From IMG/VR virus record IMGVR_UViG_3300025508_000133, positions 1-25,907 of that record: a stretch of 25,907 bases of DNA, one strand, 5' to 3'. The notes under the pieces were generated by a model, which was given only the letters and a program-made list of their open reading frames with translations, was not told the origin of the DNA and ran no database searches. Shown piece by piece: positions 19,603 through 25,907 of the stretch (the stretch's first letter is position 1; each line of letters opens with the position of its first letter). The translations under genes were made by a program, and so were the position numbers. The DNA is from a virus.

Positions 19603-21512
19603 CCGATAAATCAAAACTAAAGGATCTGGTACAGAGAAGTTCATCCTCCTTTGATAGAACCTCCTTAACCAAGTCAGCACAGACTGCAACCAATGCACAG
19701 ATCAACGCAAAGGTTTCTCAAGCAGGTGCGATTGTCAATGAGGTTAATGGTGGAGTCAAGTCACTGACCTCAAAGGTCGACAAGTTTCAGGATGCGTCTG
19801 CTAAACTCAAGGGTGTTACTACCGAAGGTCTATTGGATGCGGGGTCTGCGAGTATCGAGAACCTCAAGACTGATGCGGTCAATGCGGTCAAGAGTAAAAT
19901 CTCTGGTGCATTTGCTGCAAAGGTTGAAATATCCTTTACCACTGACTCTAATGGACTAACCCTCCCTGATACGTCTTCTCTGGACGTTACAGGGGGTATT
20001 TCGGGTACAGTTGCAGCAATCCTACAAGCAATTACCGGTTTGGGGAAAGGTTTACCTGATCCTAGTGATCTTGCAGGTGATCTGACTAAGAAGGTGATGG
20101 ATGCATCTCCCGCTGGTTTGTTACAGGCAGGTACAGATCTAACAGGTAAGATTGGTGGATTCACCTCTACCTCAATCAATTCACTTGCAACAGATGCGAT
20201 CTCAAGTGTAACAGACGAACTGACAACCTTGGTGGGTAGTGTTACTGATGTAAACCGCACTATGATCTTACCCTCTGCCATGGACAACGATTCAACATCT
20301 CCTACATTCGGTGAGTTCACATCGAGTAGTTTTACCTCGTCTATGCCTACCGGTGATAGCGAGTTCTCTCTTGCAATCAAGAATGTGAAGACAGATCCGC
20401 TTGCATCCCTTTCAAATGTCATTACCAAGGCACAAGAGATCAAACAGAATCTGGTTGGTGGAGAGAATGATTTCAAAACATTATCGGGAAGTAAAACTGC
20501 CACGGGTAAAGAAGTCATTGAGTCGTCACAGAATCAACAGAATCTGCGTAACCGATACCTAGCACTCGCAGATCAAAAGAACAGTTTGGTGAAATCAAAG
20601 CTTGCCAATGACGGCGAAACTGGTATAATAAGCTCACTGTCTATTAAAACTCTAACAGATATAAACAAACGTTTAAAAGCATTTGCGCCAAAGTTGCCAA
20701 AGAGTGAGTACTCCAGAATAATAAAGTTATCTCAGGGTAACTCACAGGACGTATCTCTATGTATTGATCTATTATATAAGTCCACCGGCAAAGATGCACA
20801 AGATATCCGAACGTTCCTAAAGACGATCGACACCACCATAACCTCTGCGACTCGCGGTACAATATCCACTCAAGTCTTCGATACACCCTACATAATCGGT
20901 TCCTATGCGAAGTCGTGGACTAAAGGAGAAGGTGAACCAGTCTTCCCATACGTTTCTTCGGTAGAAGAACTACAGGCAGAACTCCGTAACATCCGGAGAG
21001 AGGTTACTGAGGTAGTTTGTCACTGGACAGAAACCCCGACCAACAAGAACATCGGTAGTGAAGAGATCAATAACATCCACCTAGATCAAGGGTTGAATGG
21101 TATCGGTTATCACTACATCATTCGAAGAGATGGATCTATTCAGAGAGGACGCCCTGTCAACCTAGAGGGTGAACACGCTTCCGCTGGTCTCTTCAATAAT
21201 CACAATCGATATAGTATCGCAATTTGTTTTGTGGGTGGTATCAACGTACCTAGTGAGACTCAGAATATCACTCGATACATCTCCGCACAATCATTGACCC
21301 GTAGTCAGTTCAATTCCTTTGACCACTTCTGTCGTGCATTCTATAATGTCTATCCGGGTGGACAGGTGATCGGACACTCTGATATTGACGACTTGACTAA
21401 TGATCCCGGATTTGATGTTCGTGCATACGTTAAGTCAAACTTTGACAAGGACTCCAAGTTCGATACACCAATAACTAGGGGGCCATTTACCACGAATGAG
21501 ATCAACTCATGA
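19599..21512 (+). CDS. Virion protein with C-terminal N-acetylmuramoyl-L-alanine amidase
   Basis: Of 637 residues, the first ~440 form a Ser/Thr/Ala-rich structural part with predicted helices. The last ~170 form an amidase_2 (PGRP/AmpD-type) domain. Visible motifs are EVVCHWTETP with His475, GIGYHYIIRRDGSIQRGRP, GEHASAG with His526, and QVIGHSDI with His593 followed by NDPGFDV with Asp602. His475, His593 and Asp602 are spaced as the zinc ligands of AmpD. Such enzymes cut the amide bond between muramic acid and L-alanine. Being inside the baseplate operon, it probably digests the wall at DNA injection rather than at lysis. ATGA overlaps on both sides place it between the OB module and the spike gene. 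Confidence 0.85.
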   Translation: MTDKSKLKDLVQRSSSSFDRTSLTKSAQTATNAQINAKVSQAGAIVNEVNGGVKSLTSKVDKFQDASAKLKGVTTEGLLDAGSASIENLKTDAVNAVKSKISGAFAAKVEISFTTDSNGLTLPDTSSLDVTGGISGTVAAILQAITGLGKGLPDPSDLAGDLTKKVMDASPAGLLQAGTDLTGKIGGFTSTSINSLATDAISSVTDELTTLVGSVTDVNRTMILPSAMDNDSTSPTFGEFTSSSFTSSMPTGDSEFSLAIKNVKTDPLASLSNVITKAQEIKQNLVGGENDFKTLSGSKTATGKEVIESSQNQQNLRNRYLALADQKNSLVKSKLANDGETGIISSLSIKTLTDINKRLKAFAPKLPKSEYSRIIKLSQGNSQDVSLCIDLLYKSTGKDAQDIRTFLKTIDTTITSATRGTISTQVFDTPYIIGSYAKSWTKGEGEPVFPYVSSVEELQAELRNIRREVTEVVCHWTETPTNKNIGSEEINNIHLDQGLNGIGYHYIIRRDGSIQRGRPVNLEGEHASAGLFNNHNRYSIAICFVGGINVPSETQNITRYISAQSLTRSQFNSFDHFCRAFYNVYPGGQVIGHSDIDDLTNDPGFDVRAYVKSNFDKDSKFDTPITRGPFTTNEINS

Positions 21513-22966
21513 CAAACTTTTCAGATGAATACAAGACCCGAGTAGACAAACAGGGTATTGCAAAAGAAGTTACGGAGGGTATCCCCAAGGATGGGTTTTC
21601 TGATCCGACCGGCGAGTTTCCTAAACGCGAATACTTCTACGATAATAGTATTAGTAAAGCCGCGACAGGAGAGAAGGTCAACAACCTTTCCATAGGGGGT
21701 GGAGATGTCGGAGTAGATTTGGATCTACCTGATCAAGAACCCTCTGTATTCCCGTACAATCAGGTATCCGAGACGCCGAGTGGGCATTCATTTGAGATGG
21801 ATGACACACCGGGTGGTGAACGTATATTAATTAAACATCGAACCGGTGCAGGTATTGAATTACGTGCGGATGGTAGTGTTGTCATTTCAACCCGCAAACA
21901 ACGTATCGAAGTTGTTGGTGGTGATTCCAAAACTATTGTCGAAGGGGAAGGGGATCTAGTTTATAAAGGTAACGTTGACCTACGCATAGATGGCGATTTC
22001 AATGTTAGTGTTGGTGGGGATTATAATGTTGATGTGTCTGGAGACAAAGTCGAAAATATCAAAGGTCGACACACCCAAACTATAAACCGCGATCAGAACA
22101 GTACGGTCAAGGGTAATAAAGGTGAACAGGTTGTGGGTATGAATACCTCTACCACTCTGGGAGATCGATACTTGATCACTAAGGGTAACCTGAATATGTT
22201 TACCGAAGCATCCACCGAACTCTTGACGGGTGTGGATCTGATTACCACTGCGGTAAACGAGTGGGTCGCTGCGTCTTCTACTGCAAACATAACTGCACGA
22301 CATGTATCAATGATTGGTCACAAGGGAACGTTTGGTGGCCCTATGATGGACTACTACGGTAAGACTTACGGTGGTATGCCTGGGGGTCTCACCAACCTGT
22401 CCACATTCTACGGTACTCTGGTAGGTCGCGCAACAGAAGCGATTCATGCAGACTATGCGATTAAGTCTACCTTTGCTGACTTTGCGAAAGGTGCAAAGAA
22501 TGCGGTCATTGCAGCGAAGGAATCACCATGTGTTGTCCTACCCGGTATTCCTAAGATTGGTATCATGCCTTACATCCCCCTGCCATCAACTGCACCATTA
22601 CCCAACCCTGCAATCGTAGAACTACAGTTATCTACAAGTCGTTATGGTATCAGAGGTGTAAGTGTTGATGACAAGTTGGAAGAGAAGATCCTCAAGTCAG
22701 ACGATTACTCTGAGTTGTTCAGTCACGATCCTACTATAGATGAGATCCGTTCTAAGTTACGAGACCCGTCTAACTTGAACAATGGTAAGTTCACAAGTTT
22801 CCTTGTAGGTGAAGGAAAACTGAACAGTGAGTTTAAGGTTAACATACCGAGGAACATTGGACGGTCTGCAAACAAGAGAGGCACAATGAGATTTGGACAA
22901 GAGTTGATTGGTAACAACCCATCTGACAACCGTAGTAAGAGATTTAAGGTGAATGAGAACACATGA
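21509..22966 (+). CDS. gp5 C-terminal-type beta-helix spike protein
   Basis: This 485-residue protein contains a run of short repeated strands in the middle: GERILIKHRTGAGIELRADG, then VVGGDSKTIVEGEGDLVYKG, NVDLRIDGDFNVSVGGDYNV and DVSGDKVENIKGRHTQTI. These have the GxDxxVxVxG periodicity of the T4 gp5 C-terminal triple beta-helix and VgrG spikes. No OB or lysozyme domain precedes it; those are in the gene at 18751. The C-terminal ~200 residues are more ordinary, with a Gly/Pro-rich part (VVLPGIPKIGIMPYIPLPS), and end in a basic segment. It probably forms the trimeric membrane-piercing needle under the hub. Confidence 0.8.
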   Translation: MTNFSDEYKTRVDKQGIAKEVTEGIPKDGFSDPTGEFPKREYFYDNSISKAATGEKVNNLSIGGGDVGVDLDLPDQEPSVFPYNQVSETPSGHSFEMDDTPGGERILIKHRTGAGIELRADGSVVISTRKQRIEVVGGDSKTIVEGEGDLVYKGNVDLRIDGDFNVSVGGDYNVDVSGDKVENIKGRHTQTINRDQNSTVKGNKGEQVVGMNTSTTLGDRYLITKGNLNMFTEASTELLTGVDLITTAVNEWVAASSTANITARHVSMIGHKGTFGGPMMDYYGKTYGGMPGGLTNLSTFYGTLVGRATEAIHADYAIKSTFADFAKGAKNAVIAAKESPCVVLPGIPKIGIMPYIPLPSTAPLPNPAIVELQLSTSRYGIRGVSVDDKLEEKILKSDDYSELFSHDPTIDEIRSKLRDPSNLNNGKFTSFLVGEGKLNSEFKVNIPRNIGRSANKRGTMRFGQELIGNNPSDNRSKRFKVNENT

Positions 22967-23589
22967 AAATATTAGTTGACCCCACCTATAACCCTGCTGG
23001 AAAGGACATTACGTCATCCACCAAACTCGCACCGGGTATCACATGTGCGAAGTTCCTTGGTGCATTGGGATCACGTACACAGTTTGATAGACTATACGAT
23101 GACTCATTCAGTGGCCCAATAGACCGCGATCAGGTTGCACGTAATCTAGTCCTTCATGCGAATGCAATGAATAGTGTCACCTTCAACTCTGAGTTTACAC
23201 AACACAGACTGGTGGTATCGGATGGTGTCTACGAACCTTACCAAGACTTTACTTCGGATGGTTATAAGGGCGAAAGACCCACAGGATTCAATGACCTACG
23301 GCGCACCGGTCGTGGTATTGGTTATCAACTGATAGACAAACACGGCAAGAGTGATCCTCGTAAGACTTATGACCTCGCCGTGTTTTGGAAAGATTATCTG
23401 GACTATGACGAGATAGAACTCGCATATGACACCTTTGATCCTAACAATGATCTTGTTACAACGATTCTACTTTCTGTTCCTGAAGTAGGGAGAGACTTTG
23501 ATGTTTCTTTTAATTATGATATAAACACCACATTCAATGGCACTTTACAAACTCAGTCGGAGTTGTTAGAGATTCTGCCTGAAGAATAG
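22963..23589 (+). CDS. Probable baseplate-associated structural protein, unknown
   Basis: This is a 208-residue protein that I do not recognise. It starts MKILVDPTYNPAGKD, with QVARNLVLHANAMN (57-70) and a strand LVVSDGVYEP (80-89). The second half is beta-rich, with acidic stretches (YDTFDPNNDLV). The helix and strand arrangement ARNLVLHA... VVSDGVY faintly recalls M15-type peptidases or lysozyme hydrolase cores, but the expected His/Asp zinc residues are not evident. It starts in an ATGA overlap with the spike gene and ends just before a late promoter, so it is the last gene of the gp48-to-spike operon and is most likely in the virion. Confidence 0.6.
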   Translation: MKILVDPTYNPAGKDITSSTKLAPGITCAKFLGALGSRTQFDRLYDDSFSGPIDRDQVARNLVLHANAMNSVTFNSEFTQHRLVVSDGVYEPYQDFTSDGYKGERPTGFNDLRRTGRGIGYQLIDKHGKSDPRKTYDLAVFWKDYLDYDEIELAYDTFDPNNDLVTTILLSVPEVGRDFDVSFNYDINTTFNGTLQTQSELLEILPEE

Positions 23590-23590
23590 T

Positions 23591-23598
23591 TATAAATA
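23591..23598 (+). promoter_or_regulatory. T4-type late promoter ahead of gp25
   Basis: TATAAATA matches the late -10 consensus exactly and lies 25 bases upstream of the gp25 ATG, in the 33-base gap after the previous gene. It would start the gp25-gp6 wedge unit. Confidence 0.75.
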
Positions 23599-23622
23599 AA
23601 AGAAAAAGGTTTCACTGATCAT

Positions 23623-24294
23623 ATGGCAAAGATATTTTCACCCGAAGACGGTAACCTCAGTAAGAGTACTAGGGTAACACGCGAACGTACGTTCTCTGAT
23701 GTCGACTTGACATTGGATGCACGAATTGCGCCCACGTATTCTTCTGGTGACGGTGATGTTCTGCGTAAGACAGATGCTGCAGCAGTAAAACAATCACTGA
23801 AGAATCTTTTGTTAACTAACAGGTTCGAGAAACCATTCCGACCTGCATTTGGTGGGGATCTAAGTAGTCTATTGTTTGAGATGATGGACACGACTACTGC
23901 GGATAAAATGATTCAACAGATTCGTGCCTCCGTTAAGAGATTCGAACCTCGTGCAATTATCACTAACCTAAAGGTTGTTGCAACCCCAGATTACAACGAG
24001 ATATCTGTAGTTATTGAGTTTAGAATAGTTAACTCACAGGTATCGGATACGTTACGAATTAAACTCAGTGATCAGGGTGGTGTGTTACCCGTGGTTCTGC
24101 CGGTCACTGCAACGCCAGTACCAGATGAGATTATACTATCTGAAGCGGGTAATCGTCTATTGACGTTTGCTGGGTTGTTATTACGAACAGACGAACTAGG
24201 TATTCTGGATGGTGCAATCCTGACCGTTGGAACCAATGGCGATATACAGTTACTGACACAGAACGAAGAAGTAATACTATCCGAACAAGTATAA
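23623..24294 (+). CDS. 25: Baseplate wedge protein gp25 with C-terminal extension
   Basis: This 223-residue protein has the GPW/gp25 fold: a KTDAAAVKQSLKNLLLTN helix (49-66), RFEKPFRPAFGGDLSSLLFE (67-86) and the core motif EPR in RFEPRAIITNL (106-116), the signature used in baseplate wedge cores of phages and type VI secretion. T4 gp25 has only 132 residues, so about 80-90 residues are added, beta-like and hydrophobic (GVLPVVLPVTATPVP; LLTFAGLLLRTDEL). The late promoter just upstream and the gp6 gene 12 bases downstream give the standard wedge-core pair. Confidence 0.9.
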   Translation: MAKIFSPEDGNLSKSTRVTRERTFSDVDLTLDARIAPTYSSGDGDVLRKTDAAAVKQSLKNLLLTNRFEKPFRPAFGGDLSSLLFEMMDTTTADKMIQQIRASVKRFEPRAIITNLKVVATPDYNEISVVIEFRIVNSQVSDTLRIKLSDQGGVLPVVLPVTATPVPDEIILSEAGNRLLTFAGLLLRTDELGILDGAILTVGTNGDIQLLTQNEEVILSEQV

Positions 24295-24306
24295 GGACAA
24301 AGTAAA

Positions 24307-25907
24307 ATGGCAACAACAATAAAGTCGACCGAATTAGACTTTGATGGAATCAAGAATAATCTAAAGTTGTTCCTCGCACAGAAGGAAGAGTTTGTCGATT
24401 ATAATTTCGAAGCATCCGGTGTCTCGAACTTACTAGACGTGCTTGCGTATAACACACACTACAATGCACTTCTTGCAAACTTTGCGTTGAATGAGTCATT
24501 CATATCGACTGCACAGTTGAGATCATCTTTGGTTGGTCTTGCAAGTTCATTGGGTTACACGGTAGCGTCTCGTAATGCATCCTTTGGTGTTGTAAGAATG
24601 TATCTGGACTATTCATCTGATGTGACTCGACCTGCGTCTGTTACCATGCCTAAAGGTTTTCAGTTTACCAGTACTGTGGATAACAAAACGTTTACCTATA
24701 AGACCCGAGATGTATTAATAGGTAATGACGATGGTAACGGTCTATACTATTTTGCTGTCAATGCAAACACTAACGTCGCCATACACGAAGGTATTCCCCG
24801 ATCTAAGAACTTTATTGCTGGCCCTGTGTCCGAGAACGATTCTTATGTTATACCTGAGACACGTTTAGACCTTGCCACCGTAGAGGTAAGAGTGTATAAT
24901 GATACCTCAACTTCTTCATATGATGTGTATACCAATCTAAACACCACGACCAATATCAGTTCTTCTTCAAAGATATTTGTTATTAAAGAAACTCCTAATG
25001 GATCCTATGAGATCACCTTTACTAATGGTACCTCAATAGGACTTTCTCCCCAGTCTGGTAATCGGATTGAAGTAGTCTATGATATAGTTGCAGGGCCAGA
25101 GGCAAACGGTGCACGTACCTTCACCCCCGCTTCAGGTATCAACGGCAAACCAATACAAATTACCACCACGACTATATCCTCTGGGGGATCACTCAAAGAA
25201 GATCTAGATTCTATTCGTAAGAATGCACCCTATCAGTATGCTGCACAGAACCGTGCAGTGACCGCAGAAGATTACTCCTCCTTGATATTACGAGAGTATA
25301 GTAATGTTATTACTGATGTAAAGACATGGGGTGGAGAAGACAATGTTCCTCCTCAATACGGTACGGTATTCACGTCACTCGTATTTGCATCTGATGACAC
25401 AACCATCAAACAAACAACTAAGGATGGTATCCGAGGTCTGTTAAAGGATCTCGCAGTCGTTACCTTTGGTCTTGAGTTTGTAGACCCCATTGAGACATTC
25501 ATTGAGGTACAGACTTTCTTCCAGTACAATCAGAACCTGACTGCATTGAATCAGTCGTCTGTTCAGAACAACGTCAAGACAACCATGCAGTCTCACTTCG
25601 ATGCAAACCTCGGCGACTTCGATCAGTCATTCCGGCGTTCTAATCTGTTAACTGAGATAGATGACACAGACCCTTCTGTTCTATCTTCCCGTGCGGAAAT
25701 TAAAATGCAGAACAGATTCCTACCAGTGACGGGTCAAACCAACTATAAAGTGTACTACCCAACTTCAATTGCTGCACCTGACGATAAAGTACACACAGTT
25801 ATATCAAAGAACTTCCGATATGGGGGTGACATCTGTTACCTTCGCAATCGTCTGGGTTCAAATGTCCTTGAGTTGTTCAACGTTAACACAGGTAAACTTG
25901 TATTTGA
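24307..25907 (+). CDS. 6: Baseplate wedge protein gp6, 5' part
   Basis: The frame runs open from ATG 24307 to the right edge, giving 533 residues; the 3' end is outside the window (T4 gp6 has 660). The N-terminal block, with SGVSNLLDVLAYNTHYNALL followed by ANFALNESFISTAQLRSSLV and GLASSLGY, is the most conserved part of T4-like gp6 (baseplate J type fold), which dimerises to form the inner baseplate ring with gp25. The middle has beta-rich domains, then the FxPxxGINGKPI region and AVTAEDYSSLI (conserved in gp6/J proteins). No stop or frameshift occurs inside. It follows gp25 after 12 bases. Confidence 0.92.
   Translation, partial: MATTIKSTELDFDGIKNNLKLFLAQKEEFVDYNFEASGVSNLLDVLAYNTHYNALLANFALNESFISTAQLRSSLVGLASSLGYTVASRNASFGVVRMYLDYSSDVTRPASVTMPKGFQFTSTVDNKTFTYKTRDVLIGNDDGNGLYYFAVNANTNVAIHEGIPRSKNFIAGPVSENDSYVIPETRLDLATVEVRVYNDTSTSSYDVYTNLNTTTNISSSSKIFVIKETPNGSYEITFTNGTSIGLSPQSGNRIEVVYDIVAGPEANGARTFTPASGINGKPIQITTTTISSGGSLKEDLDSIRKNAPYQYAAQNRAVTAEDYSSLILREYSNVITDVKTWGGEDNVPPQYGTVFTSLVFASDDTTIKQTTKDGIRGLLKDLAVVTFGLEFVDPIETFIEVQTFFQYNQNLTALNQSSVQNNVKTTMQSHFDANLGDFDQSFRRSNLLTEIDDTDPSVLSSRAEIKMQNRFLPVTGQTNYKVYYPTSIAAPDDKVHTVISKNFRYGGDICYLRNRLGSNVLELFNVNTGKLVF

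Noticed and set aside
19787-20518. Minus-strand ORF of 243 codons opposite the amidase gene
   Set aside because: It mirrors the Ser/Thr/Ala-rich part of the plus-strand gene and lacks any domain; the plus frame is clearly coding and coupled on both sides.
1-25907. tRNA genes, CRISPR arrays, insertion sequences, integrase or attachment sites
   Set aside because: No cloverleaf-like sequence, regular repeat-spacer pattern, transposase or integrase motif was seen; gene packing leaves no gap above 100 bases.

Overview
This window looks like part of the genome of a tailed phage of the T4 supergroup (contractile-tail myovirus). The evidence is a block of T4-type baseplate, tail and head-completion genes (gp48, gp53, a gp27-like hub, split gp5 modules, gp25, gp6, gp26/gp51, gp54-like, gp2-like, gp4). 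It also carries the single-stranded DNA-binding protein gp32, the late-transcription co-activator gp33 and T4-type late promoters (TATAAATA). Genes are tightly packed with ATGA, TAATG or GTGA junctions. No tRNA, integrase, insertion sequence or CRISPR array was seen. Homology calls are from reading translations by eye; no database was searched. The host is not shown by the sequence. The bilin genes resemble ones reported from uncultured marine phages thought to infect alphaproteobacteria.

Layout. (1) 1-1740: a surface-sugar type group, with the 3' end of a glycosyltransferase-like gene, an MptE/DUF115-like gene and an FkbM methyltransferase. (2) 1759-3645: a sigma70-like promoter followed by a RecB-type nuclease, a small heme oxygenase and a ferredoxin-dependent bilin reductase of PcyA/PcyX type. 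The last two form a complete heme-to-phycobilin cassette and are the most remarkable content here. (3) 3650-6509: short genes of unknown function, many headed by near-identical promoters with a conserved spacer. (4) 6506-10283: nucleotide, SAM and regulatory genes (dCMP deaminase, small unknowns, gp33, S-adenosylmethionine synthetase, a DUF2452-like protein). (5) 10364-11251: gp32 with its own promoter and a structured leader.

(6) 11248-15454, minus strand: a putative tape measure, the gp26/gp51 tail-assembly pair joined by a probable -1 frameshift on a T8 run, a gp54-like tube initiator, a gp2-like protein and gp4. (7) 15463-25907, plus strand: the baseplate operon behind a late promoter, namely gp48, gp53, a gp27-like hub, an OB/lysozyme-like module, a long protein with a C-terminal amidase, the gp5 C-terminal beta-helix spike and an unknown structural protein. 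A second late promoter then precedes gp25 and gp6, and gp6 runs off the end.

How it fits together. Sigma70-like promoters probably drive early or middle expression of regions 2-5, while gp33 and TATAAATA promoters drive the virion genes. The heme oxygenase would open heme to biliverdin and the reductase would reduce biliverdin with ferredoxin electrons to a phycobilin, probably phycoerythrobilin. MetK could supply SAM to methyltransferases such as the FkbM protein. The T4 gp5 functions (OB fold, peptidoglycan hydrolase, spike) are spread over three consecutive genes.
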